In this document: positions 15,385-23,062 of the stretch, in pieces
How the letters are laid out: every line of letters starts with the position of its first letter
Numbering within the stretch: position 1 is the first letter of the stretch
DNA from: Clostridium estertheticum
Lineage (GTDB): Bacteria; Bacillota; Clostridia; Clostridiales; Clostridiaceae
NCBI RefSeq assembly: GCF_011065935.2
Contig: NZ_JAAMNH020000001.1
Location: 3,369,001-3,433,000, forward strand
DNA length: 64,000 bases
Direction of reading: 5' to 3'
Made by a program: the position numbers and the translations under genes
The notes under the pieces: generated by a model
The model's input: the letters and a program-made list of their open reading frames with translations, nothing else
What the model was told of the DNA's origin: nothing
Database searches by the model: none

Positions 15385-16275
15385 TGATAATCTTGCTATT
15401 TTCAAAGCACTCTCCATACTTTTAACTGATGCTATAAACCCTGCCTTGTGACAAAATATAGCATCATCTATTTTAATTATAGAATTTATTTCTTCACTTG
15501 ATTTTCCCCTAATGGATTCTAATATATCTTTTCTTGCTTCAAAAGTATCTGAAGTTTTCTTTACAGTCTGAATTTTATACTCTGAGTTGTTATCACCTGG
15601 AGAAATAACGAATAATACCTCATTATTTATATCTATTTTAAGTAACTGTTGCAGCCAAGGGCACCCGCTTTTTAAAACCATTATTTCATTAATATCTCTA
15701 TTTTCAAATGCCTCGTTTACTATGGTCCTTGCTTTTATAACAGAAACCTGTCTATTTATTATTCTTTTTATAATCTCAGTAGCATACCCAGTAGCTTCTT
15801 CAAATGCCTCATCTTTAGAATCAGCAGAATCCCATGTAGGATTAAAACTTTGGATAATATCACTTATAGAAGTTACTTTAATTTCTGATTTTATATCTAT
15901 GCCATTATCTGTAGCGTCAATTCCTTGTATTAAATTTTTATCAACATTATCAAAAATCGAAATTATATCATTTTCATCAAACTCCGAATTGAACTTTTGT
16001 ATTACCCTAGGCCCAAATTCTCTCCAAACTAAACCACAAGCAGCATAAGGAATATTATTTTCTCTTACTTCTTTATTTAATTGGTGATGGTCAAATTCGC
16101 CTAGAGAAATATCGTAAACAAAGTCTAGGTGTCTAAGTATATTTTCATCTCTTGTTCTTGTTACCTTTATATCCCCTAGTAGTAAACTAAGTATAGCCGT
16201 AGCCATAACATCGTCTGCATGAAATTTTCCACTATGTGTTCCTAAAGTTTTAATATTCTTTTCATTAATCATCAT
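15379..16275 (-). CDS. MYG1 family (UPF0160) metal-dependent hydrolase
   Basis: A 298-residue protein of the MYG1/UPF0160 family, which is related to DHH phosphoesterases; the eukaryotic relative is a 3'-5' RNA exonuclease. The metal-site motifs are present: THSGKFHADDVMA (His14, His19, Asp21, Asp22) and GEFDHHQ. The C-terminal part (DDAIFCHKAGFIASVKS) is also typical. The bacterial substrate is not established. Two adjacent ATG codons follow GAGGTAA; the first is used here. It is monocistronic. Confidence 0.87.
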   Translation of the reverse strand: MMINEKNIKTLGTHSGKFHADDVMATAILSLLLGDIKVTRTRDENILRHLDFVYDISLGEFDHHQLNKEVRENNIPYAACGLVWREFGPRVIQKFNSEFDENDIISIFDNVDKNLIQGIDATDNGIDIKSEIKVTSISDIIQSFNPTWDSADSKDEAFEEATGYATEIIKRIINRQVSVIKARTIVNEAFENRDINEIMVLKSGCPWLQQLLKIDINNEVLFVISPGDNNSEYKIQTVKKTSDTFEARKDILESIRGKSSEEINSIIKIDDAIFCHKAGFIASVKSMESALKIARLSI

Positions 16276-16503
16276 TTACCTCTTTCATATTTATATTATA
16301 AACATATTTAAAATCATTCATTTAGGTAGTTTTTTTCTAAATCCATATAATCGTAGCAATGGCCCTTCATTTTCTGCACATTAATTTATTATTATATCAC
16401 AACATTGGAGTATTTACCCTAATAATCTAGTGCGTCTTGCCATTTAATAACGTATTAATGGATTATAATATATAACAAGAAAAAAAGAAAAATTTAGATA
16501 TAT

Positions 16504-16534
16504 TTTACACCAAATCAGATAAAAGGTATATAAT
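16504..16534 (+). promoter_or_regulatory. Promoter of tRNA-Leu
   Basis: TTTACA at 16504-16509 and TATATAAT at 16527-16534 lie about 40 bases upstream of the tRNA. The rest of 16276-16574 shows nothing else. Confidence 0.65.
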
Positions 16535-16574
16535 GGAGTTACTTATACTAAATATACTTTTGTTTCCTATTTAT

Positions 16575-16659
16575 GCAGATGTGGCGGAATTGGCAGACGC
16601 ACTAGAATCAGGGTCTAGCGCTTTACGGCATGCAGGTTCGATTCCTGTCATCTGCACCA
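16575..16659 (+). tRNA. tRNA-Leu (anticodon CAG), CCA encoded
   Basis: The acceptor stem GCAGATG/CATCTGC is perfect. The anticodon arm is CTAGA, loop ATCAGGG, TCTAG, giving anticodon CAG for the codon CUG. The long variable arm (about 16617-16630) is typical of class II leucine tRNA, and the T arm reads GCAGG-TTCGATT-CCTGT. The CCA end is encoded at 16657-16659. Confidence 0.96.
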
Positions 16660-16660
16660 A

Positions 16661-16691
16661 AAAAAACACTCGTTTTACGAGTGTTTTTTTA
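16661..16691 (+). terminator. Terminator of tRNA-Leu
   Basis: AAACACTCG and CGAGTGTTT form a strong stem followed by a long U run directly after the tRNA. Confidence 0.9.
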
Positions 16692-16775
16692 TTTATCAAT
16701 TGAATTAGTTAAAATTCCTATATTATAATATTTCAAAATATTATCTTCAGGCAGATCCTTCTTGGAGCAGCCTTT

Positions 16776-17540
16776 TTATCTGGTAAATACCAACTCTGTA
16801 TCAGAAGACAGATATTCATTATAACTATATCCCTCTTCATTAAATTCTTTCAGTTCACCTGGCAAAATAATTTCATTCTCAATTATAAACCGGCTCATAA
16901 GCCCTCTTGCCCGCTTTGTATAAATAGTTATGACCTTGTGAGTTCCATTTCTATAATCCCTAAACACTGGTGTTATAACCTTTACATTGATTTTGCTCAT
17001 ATCTATTACCGATGAATATTCCTTTGATGCTAAATCTATTAGTATATTATCATTTTGACTTTGTAATTCTTTTTTAAGGTATGTAGTAATCTTATGTTTC
17101 CAAAAACTATATAAATTATTACCTCGCCTATTTTTCAACTTAGTTCCCATCTCTAACCTATAAGGTTGGATTAGGTCCAATGGTCTCAATACGCCATATA
17201 AACCTGAAAATATTCTTAAATGGTCATTAGCAAAAGATAGCTGTTGTTCACTTAAATCCCCTGTACTTAATCCTTGATATACTGCACCATCATATGCTAA
17301 TAAGGCTTGTTTACCATTTGACAAGTCATGTACTTCTTTCCACATAATATGCCTCATAAAATTCTGTTGAGCAAGCTTACCGTTTACTTTCAATAATTCT
17401 TCCATTTCTGGTGGAGAATATTTTATAAGTTCCTTAATTAGAGTACTTGCTTCCTTGATAAATATAGGTTGTGTATATATATTAGTATTTAGCGCCTCCT
17501 CCATTTTCAAAGTTTTTGCTGGTGATAATATGGTAATCAT
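16776..17540 (-). CDS. yaaA: Peroxide stress protein YaaA
   Basis: A 254-residue protein of the YaaA/UPF0246 family. In Escherichia coli YaaA limits free iron during hydrogen peroxide stress and so protects DNA. The N-terminal ILSPAKTLKM is the hallmark of the family, and LLAYDGAVYQGL, GLYGVLRPLDLIQPYRLEMG and YTKRARGLMSRF are further conserved blocks. Length is normal. ATG start follows GAGGTG. It is preceded by a GNAT gene 69 bases upstream on the same strand; cotranscription is possible but not shown. Confidence 0.95.
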   Translation of the reverse strand: MITILSPAKTLKMEEALNTNIYTQPIFIKEASTLIKELIKYSPPEMEELLKVNGKLAQQNFMRHIMWKEVHDLSNGKQALLAYDGAVYQGLSTGDLSEQQLSFANDHLRIFSGLYGVLRPLDLIQPYRLEMGTKLKNRRGNNLYSFWKHKITTYLKKELQSQNDNILIDLASKEYSSVIDMSKINVKVITPVFRDYRNGTHKVITIYTKRARGLMSRFIIENEIILPGELKEFNEEGYSYNEYLSSDTELVFTR

Positions 17541-17608
17541 TCGTAATTCACCTCATCATGATTATATCACATTATATTTTTTTATTGAGATTGAGTAATT
17601 CTAGTATC

Positions 17609-18031
17609 TTATTCAATTAAGCCCTTTCTCTGCATTTTTTTTGTATCATGAAACATTGCCATTCCAGTTTTCAATTTTTTGAAATTTAGCTTTTCATAAA
17701 AAATCTCTTTGCCTGGCGCTGCGTACAATATAAAATTACATTGAGGAATACATTTTAAAATGTAATTAACAATTTCTCTACCTATGTTTTTACCTTGATA
17801 TTCAGGTAATACTGCTATATCATAAATTGCAGCTTGGCAAATTCCGTCTGAAAGTGCACGGCCAAATCCAATTAGCTTATCATCATCGAAAGCAAATACT
17901 ACGATATAACTATTTTCGAAAGCTTTCTTGTGCACCTCATTTTCATAATAAGCCATTCCAACTTTTTTTAATATTTCAGATACACAATTCCAATCAATAT
18001 TCAAACAATTGTATTGAATTCTTAGGTTCAT
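17609..18031 (-). CDS. GNAT family N-acetyltransferase
   Basis: A 141-residue single-domain GNAT acetyltransferase that moves the acetyl group of acetyl-CoA to an amine on an unknown substrate. The pantetheine-binding motif A is LPEYQGKNIGREIV, preceded by AAIYDIAV, and the C-terminal FYEKLNFKKLKTGMAMF is typical of motif B. The open frame continues upstream to 18205, but GAAGGAGGAGATGGG directly precedes the ATG at 18031, and residues before it show no domain, so this start is taken. Confidence 0.85.
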   Translation of the reverse strand: MNLRIQYNCLNIDWNCVSEILKKVGMAYYENEVHKKAFENSYIVVFAFDDDKLIGFGRALSDGICQAAIYDIAVLPEYQGKNIGREIVNYILKCIPQCNFILYAAPGKEIFYEKLNFKKLKTGMAMFHDTKKMQRKGLIE

Positions 18032-18231
18032 CCCATCTCCTCCTTCAAGTATTAATGTAATACTATAAAGTAAGTATATACAATTACGTAGCGTGAGGTG
18101 CAAGTGAAATTTTCTGTATACATTCCGTATCGGTAGATTTTGCGATATATTTAATTCAACTATCTTTAATTTTGACTGTGACCCTTTTAAAAATCTATAG
18201 GGCATATATACTTTAAGTATTACAACTAAAA

Positions 18232-18268
18232 AGACTGTAATATAGCAATGCCTAATTACAGTCTAAAA
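18232..18268 (-). terminator. Terminator downstream of the foldase gene
   Basis: AGACTGTAA and TTACAGTCT are perfect arms; five U follow on the minus strand. It lies about 95 bases after the foldase stop codon. Confidence 0.75.
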
Positions 18269-18358
18269 ACCATCTCTCCGGTTTCCGTGTTACTATGTAT
18301 ATAATATTTTCAAGTTTAAATATATGAATACTTATTAAAGTAAGTGTTTATTTATCAA

Positions 18359-19429
18359 CTATTTATTTAGAACGTCTAAGAATAATTTTACATTGTACTC
18401 TTTTTTCCACTCTACAATTTTAGCTTTATATATCTTTTCACTTTCCACATTCAATAAATGTGCTTTTATTGAAGCTGTAACTTCAGCATCTAATGTTCTC
18501 TTTACTGATGCTTTTATTGCCTTTGCTTCAATTATGTGATACCCAAATGAGGATTTAACAGGTGAGGATACTTGACCTGCTGTTAGAGTATTTAACCCCG
18601 CCATAAAATCCGGGTCATAATTAGTATTAATTTTGGGAACTTCTCCCAAATCTTCAGATATAGGTAATAATTTATCTGCTGGACTTGCTGTAGCTGCCGC
18701 CACTTTTACTTTGTTACCTTCATATTGTTTAAATAGAGTGTCAAAAGTTGTAGTCTTATTTTTTATTTTAGCATCTATAGCTTTTGCTTCTGCCTCAGTT
18801 TTGAATAATAAATGTCTGGTCATAACCGTTTCCGGATCTACAAAAGTTTCCTTGTTTGCTTCATAGTATTTTTTAATAGCTTCATCAGTTATTTTAACGT
18901 CTTTGGTTAAATATTTTACAACTGTCTGACCTATTTCTTGTTCCCTAAAAGCAACTTTTAAAGTGTCTAAAGTATATCCATAAGTTGCTAAATCTGCAGT
19001 GAAAGCTGCCTCAGTTTCATAATTTGCTTTTGATTCTGTAATTCTAGCATCTACTGCTGTAGTTAAAGCTTCCTCTGTAGGTGTAATCTTTAACTCTGCA
19101 GCTTTTTTAAATAAAATTGTCTTTTCTACTATAGTATTTAAATATTGTTCTTTAGAGGTGTTAAACGCTTTTTTAGAAGCTGCATCTTGAGTAGTTGCAA
19201 AGTCTTCACCATACTTAGTTTTTAGTTCTTTTATTTTCTTTTTTAAATCTGTTGCATAAACATCAGCTAGTGTGATGCTCTTTCCGTCTACTTCCCCTAC
19301 GATAGTCTTTTCTTCTACTGTTTTAGCGGGTGCTTCTACTGTTTTAGTTGTTTCTCCTTTGCTACACCCTTGTAAAATCAGACCCATTGTTACTATCATA
19401 ACTGTTATAATTAATTTTTTGAATTTCAT
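18359..19429 (-). CDS. prsA: PrsA-type peptidyl-prolyl isomerase lipoprotein
   Basis: A 356-residue exported foldase. The signal peptide ends in the lipobox LQGC, so Cys22 should be lipid-modified and anchor the protein to the outer face of the membrane. A SurA_N-like chaperone region spans about residues 45-190. A parvulin (PpiC) domain follows from about 200 to 310 (TRHLLFKTEAEAKAI, SEDLGEVPK, SPVKSSFGYHIIEA). PrsA proteins help secreted proteins fold after translocation. The start ATG is preceded by AGGGGTAGGG. The transcript probably has a leader of about 190 bases. Confidence 0.9.
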   Translation of the reverse strand: MKFKKLIITVMIVTMGLILQGCSKGETTKTVEAPAKTVEEKTIVGEVDGKSITLADVYATDLKKKIKELKTKYGEDFATTQDAASKKAFNTSKEQYLNTIVEKTILFKKAAELKITPTEEALTTAVDARITESKANYETEAAFTADLATYGYTLDTLKVAFREQEIGQTVVKYLTKDVKITDEAIKKYYEANKETFVDPETVMTRHLLFKTEAEAKAIDAKIKNKTTTFDTLFKQYEGNKVKVAAATASPADKLLPISEDLGEVPKINTNYDPDFMAGLNTLTAGQVSSPVKSSFGYHIIEAKAIKASVKRTLDAEVTASIKAHLLNVESEKIYKAKIVEWKKEYNVKLFLDVLNK

Positions 19430-19631
19430 TACCCTACCCCTTTTTATTTATTTTTTAATTATCTATTTAATTCTTTGCGCAAACGCCTTTTAAACCGTTA
19501 TAGTAGTTATTTAAAATCATTAAAAAATATTGCATACTGATAATCTTTACTCACTATGCCACAATTCCAATATTTACGTATAGCAAGTTTTAATCATCCT
19601 ATTAGAACACCTCCTATGTATTAATAGGAAA

Positions 19632-19660
19632 ATTGTACCTATTTACCGTTAAAAAGTCAA
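19632..19660 (-). promoter_or_regulatory. Promoter of prsA
   Basis: TTGACT (19655-19660) and TACAAT (19632-19637) on the minus strand are exactly 17 bases apart. Confidence 0.65.
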
Positions 19661-19724
19661 TGAAAATGTAAACAATTTCAATTATAGTAGAAAAACTAGC
19701 TAATAGGTCTGAGCTAAAAATATA

Positions 19725-19755
19725 AAAACATACCTTAATATATAAGGTATGTTTT
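19725..19755 (-). terminator. Terminator of the miaB-mutSL-miaA-hfq operon
   Basis: AAAACATACCTTA and TAAGGTATGTTTT are perfect arms around ATAT; the minus strand continues with a U-rich run. It follows the hfq stop by about 80 bases. Confidence 0.8.
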
Positions 19756-19836
19756 ATGATTTTAAGCTTTTTTAACATTAAAAATCCACTAAAGTGCCCT
19801 TATTAAAGACCTCAAAAATAAATTTAAACTATTCAC

Positions 19837-20088
19837 TTATAGAGGCGATGAACTTTCTTCTGAAATATCATTAAATAATATTGGCTTAGATGGAGTTATA
19901 GTAGAAATAGCATGCTTATATATCATCATTTGTTTTCCATCGCAATTTAATATTACTGTAAAACTATCAAACCCAGTTACATTGCCTTTTAACTGAAATC
20001 CATTTGTCAAATATAAAGTAACCGGTATTCTGTTTTTTCTTGACCCATTCAAAACTATATCCTGTAAATTATTAGTAGATTTATTCAT
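19837..20088 (-). CDS. hfq: RNA chaperone Hfq
   Basis: An 83-residue Sm-like protein that assembles as a ring hexamer and binds small RNAs and mRNAs. The Sm1 motif (IPVTLYLTNGFQLKGNVTGFDSFTVIL) and the Sm2 signature YKHAISTI are intact, and the N-terminal LQDIVLN is the usual opening. The open frame starts further upstream at 20133, but GTGGAGGTG points to the ATG at 20088. The C-terminal tail after the Sm core is short and acidic/serine-rich. It is the last gene of the miaB-mutS-mutL-miaA-hfq operon, an arrangement shared with many bacteria (miaA-hfq). Confidence 0.96.
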   Translation of the reverse strand: MNKSTNNLQDIVLNGSRKNRIPVTLYLTNGFQLKGNVTGFDSFTVILNCDGKQMMIYKHAISTITPSKPILFNDISEESSSPL

Positions 20089-20177
20089 AGGTGCACCTCC
20101 ACAATTAGTATTTTTAGAATATTCTATAAACACTTTAAAAATCCTTTTAATTTTATAAAAATATAGCTATTTATTAT

Positions 20178-21116
20178 TTATAATTTTTTCATAATATTAA
20201 GCTTACTAACAATGTACTCTACAATTTCATCATCACTGTTGAAATCATCTTTATTAATCCAATTTATTCGTGGATCTTTTCTAAACCAAGTTAACTGTCT
20301 TTTAGCATAATTCCTACTTCCTTGTTTAATCATTTCTATAGCCTCATCTAAGGATATTTCATGGTTTAAATGATATAATAACTCTTTATAGCCTATGCCC
20401 TTCATTGACTGCATATCTGAATTATATCCCATTTTTTTAAGTTCCATAACTTCTTGGACTAAATTATTTTTCACCATTATATCTACACGGGAATTTATTC
20501 TACTATATAGCTTTTGTCTATCCATATTTAGCACAAAATAATATACATTATAAGGGATATCTAAAAGGTTTTGTTCCTCTTTAAACACACTCATAGGTTT
20601 TCCACTAACTCTATACACTTCTAAAGCTCTAATAACTCTTTTTAAATCATTAGGATATAGTTTGATAAAGGATTCTTCATCAATATCTTTAAGCAAGCTA
20701 TGTACATGTTCATTTCCTTCTCTAACTGCAAGCTTCGTAAGGTAATCTCTATATTCTTCATCCTTAATAGTCTCAGCAAAGTTATAATTATATATTAGTG
20801 AATTAATATAAAAACCAGTTCCACCAACTAGCATTGGAAGTTTATTTTTATTAGTTATTAGTTCGATAGCAGTTTCAGCTTTTTCTTTAAATTCAGCCAC
20901 ACTAAAATTTTCACTTGGCTCTATTATATCTAGTAGATGATGAGGAACTCCATTCATCTCATCTTTCGCTATTTTACCAGAACCAATATCCATATATTTG
21001 TATATCTGCATTGAATCAGCTGATATAATATCTCCATTTAGCCTTTGTGCAAGCTTTACAGAAATCTCTGTTTTTCCTATAGCTGTAGGACCTGCTAAAA
21101 TAAATAAATCTTTCAT
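20178..21116 (-). CDS. miaA: tRNA dimethylallyltransferase MiaA
   Basis: A 312-residue enzyme that adds a dimethylallyl group to N6 of A37 in tRNAs reading codons that begin with U. The P-loop GPTAIGKTE is at residues 9-17, followed by GDIISADSMQIYKYMDIGSGKI, GVPHHLLDI, LVGGTGFYI and the C-terminal QGSRNYAKRQLTWFR, all family hallmarks. Length is normal. It acts before MiaB, which is encoded at the head of the same operon and thiomethylates the product. It starts 15 bases after mutL ends. Confidence 0.97.
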   Translation of the reverse strand: MKDLFILAGPTAIGKTEISVKLAQRLNGDIISADSMQIYKYMDIGSGKIAKDEMNGVPHHLLDIIEPSENFSVAEFKEKAETAIELITNKNKLPMLVGGTGFYINSLIYNYNFAETIKDEEYRDYLTKLAVREGNEHVHSLLKDIDEESFIKLYPNDLKRVIRALEVYRVSGKPMSVFKEEQNLLDIPYNVYYFVLNMDRQKLYSRINSRVDIMVKNNLVQEVMELKKMGYNSDMQSMKGIGYKELLYHLNHEISLDEAIEMIKQGSRNYAKRQLTWFRKDPRINWINKDDFNSDDEIVEYIVSKLNIMKKL

Positions 21117-21131
21117 ATTTTCACCTTTTCT

Positions 21132-23018
21132 CTATTGTATTCTTTTAAATTTTTTTTCTAGTTCATTTAGTGTTATTTTTATTATTGTAGGTCTTCCATG
21201 GGGGCAAGTAAAAGGTTCATCAATATACCTTAAATCATTAATCAATTTATTTGTTTCCAGTTCTGACAGCTGATTATTTGCTTTTACAGCTGCTTTACAG
21301 GCCATAGTTGCTATACGATTATACTTAATTTCTACAGTTTTACCCGTGCCCATATTTTTTAAATTATCCAAGATCTCATTAAAGAGATTTTTAATATCTG
21401 GTTTGCCAAGTATAATAGGAACTTCCTTTATACTTATTGTGTTTTCACCAAATTCTATAATATCAAAACCAGAATTCTTAAACACCGCTTCATTTTCAAT
21501 GTAGTTTGCGTAATCATCTTGGCTAAGTTCTATTACTGTTGGAGTAAGTAAAATCTGGGATACAACCTCTGAATTCATAATTTCAATTTTATATTTCTCA
21601 AATAGCACTTTTTCATGAGCTGCATGTTGGTCAATTAAATAAAGCTCATTGTATGCCTCACCAATGATATAGGTTTTATTAAATTGCCCAATAATTCTCA
21701 GCTCAGGAAACTTTGAGATTTCAGAAATTTTATTTGCTGAAGGCTCTTTATGCATATCATAATTATCACCATAGTTCTCTTTAATATTTTCAAGCCCATC
21801 TTCATTGGCGAATCCATTAGTAGTTACACTATGTGAATTATTCCACTCATTGTTTACCGTTTTATAATTAAAATCTAATGGGATTTGAACCTGTTTTTCT
21901 AGTTCCTGCTTATCTCTTTCATCTATGACTATCCTATTAAAATCATAAATTTCGCTTCTTAAAGTATTTTTTTCTATTTCATTTCCACTATAATTTTCAT
22001 TATCTTCTTCTTTTATAGTGAAATTGCCACGTAAACTATCACCAATTGCAGTATGCACTGCATCAAAAACAATCTTAAATACCGCTTTATCCTCTTGGAA
22101 TTTAATCTCAGTTTTTTGTGGGTGAACATTTATATCTATATACTCAGGAAAAATGTCCAGAAATACAACAAAAAAAGGAAACTTATTTATAGTCAAAAAA
22201 GATTTAAAAGCCTGCTCTACCGCTGCAGTAACTAGACTACTTTTAACATACCTTTTATTAACGAAAATACTTTGTCTATTTCGACTTCCGCGACTTATTT
22301 CTGCATTACCAATGTATCCATGAACAGACATTATATCGTTAAACTTTTCAAAACTTGTAATGTTATCTACAACCTCTTTGCCGTATATATATCTAATGGT
22401 ATCAGAAATATTTGTAGAACTATAGGTAGATAAGCCCTTTTTATCATTACTCAGCAGTTTAAAAGAAATTTCATTGTTAGCTAGTGCAAGTCTGCCCAAA
22501 ATATCTGATATTAAAGCTGCCTCTCTTTGAGGTGATTTCAAGAATTTTTGCCTTGCAGGCACATTAAAAAATAAATCCTTAACTTCTATAGTTGTACCAA
22601 CATTACATCCTATTTCTTTAACGTATAATATATCCCCTGAGGACTGAGATATCTCTTTTCCAACCGTTGAATCTTTAGTTCTACTATTTAGTGTAGTTCT
22701 AGAGACAGAGGCTATACTTGGTAATGCCTCTCCTCTAAAACCTAAGGTGTGTATATTATAAATATCTTCAACATTTTTTATTTTACTAGTAGCATGAGGT
22801 AAAAAAGCCTTTTCTATATCATCTATATGTATTCCTTCCCCATCATCAATTACTTTTATATTTTTTTGTCCACCCTCAAAAATCTCTACGATAATATTTT
22901 TAGCACCTGCATCTATGCTATTTTCTACTAACTCCTTTACTACTGACGAAGGACGCTCTACCACTTCACCTGCAGCAATTTTGTTAGAAGTTTCAACTTC
23001 TAATATATTGATTCTCAT
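21132..23018 (-). CDS. mutL: DNA mismatch repair protein MutL, endonuclease type
   Basis: A 628-residue GHKL ATPase that links MutS mismatch recognition to strand incision. N-terminal ATPase motifs: ELVENSIDAGA, DDGEGI, and TLGFRGEALPSI. The C-terminal domain carries the endonuclease motif DQHAAHEKVLFE, ACKAAVKAN and CPHGRPT, so this MutL should nick DNA itself, as in organisms lacking MutH. A variable acidic linker of about 100 residues (about 345-450) joins the halves. It follows mutS by 44 bases. Confidence 0.97.
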   Translation of the reverse strand: MRINILEVETSNKIAAGEVVERPSSVVKELVENSIDAGAKNIIVEIFEGGQKNIKVIDDGEGIHIDDIEKAFLPHATSKIKNVEDIYNIHTLGFRGEALPSIASVSRTTLNSRTKDSTVGKEISQSSGDILYVKEIGCNVGTTIEVKDLFFNVPARQKFLKSPQREAALISDILGRLALANNEISFKLLSNDKKGLSTYSSTNISDTIRYIYGKEVVDNITSFEKFNDIMSVHGYIGNAEISRGSRNRQSIFVNKRYVKSSLVTAAVEQAFKSFLTINKFPFFVVFLDIFPEYIDINVHPQKTEIKFQEDKAVFKIVFDAVHTAIGDSLRGNFTIKEEDNENYSGNEIEKNTLRSEIYDFNRIVIDERDKQELEKQVQIPLDFNYKTVNNEWNNSHSVTTNGFANEDGLENIKENYGDNYDMHKEPSANKISEISKFPELRIIGQFNKTYIIGEAYNELYLIDQHAAHEKVLFEKYKIEIMNSEVVSQILLTPTVIELSQDDYANYIENEAVFKNSGFDIIEFGENTISIKEVPIILGKPDIKNLFNEILDNLKNMGTGKTVEIKYNRIATMACKAAVKANNQLSELETNKLINDLRYIDEPFTCPHGRPTIIKITLNELEKKFKRIQ

Positions 23019-23062
23019 GATAACTCACATCCTTCGCTATCTCCATAGCAACTTTGCTTTTT

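Larger units (their letters stand above)
19430..19836. other. Long leader of prsA and hfq-operon terminator, no gene
   Basis: From the promoter at 19632-19660 to the prsA ATG lies a leader of about 190 bases. It contains AGGAGGTG followed by an ATG heading a seven-codon frame (MIKTCYT), which may be a leader peptide or chance. No known riboswitch is recognised. The other end (19725-19755) is the terminator of the hfq operon. Confidence 0.4.

Noticed and set aside
15587..16048. A 153-codon plus-strand open frame.
   Set aside because: It lies wholly antisense to the well-supported MYG1 gene, has no ribosome binding site, and its composition is that of a mirrored coding frame.
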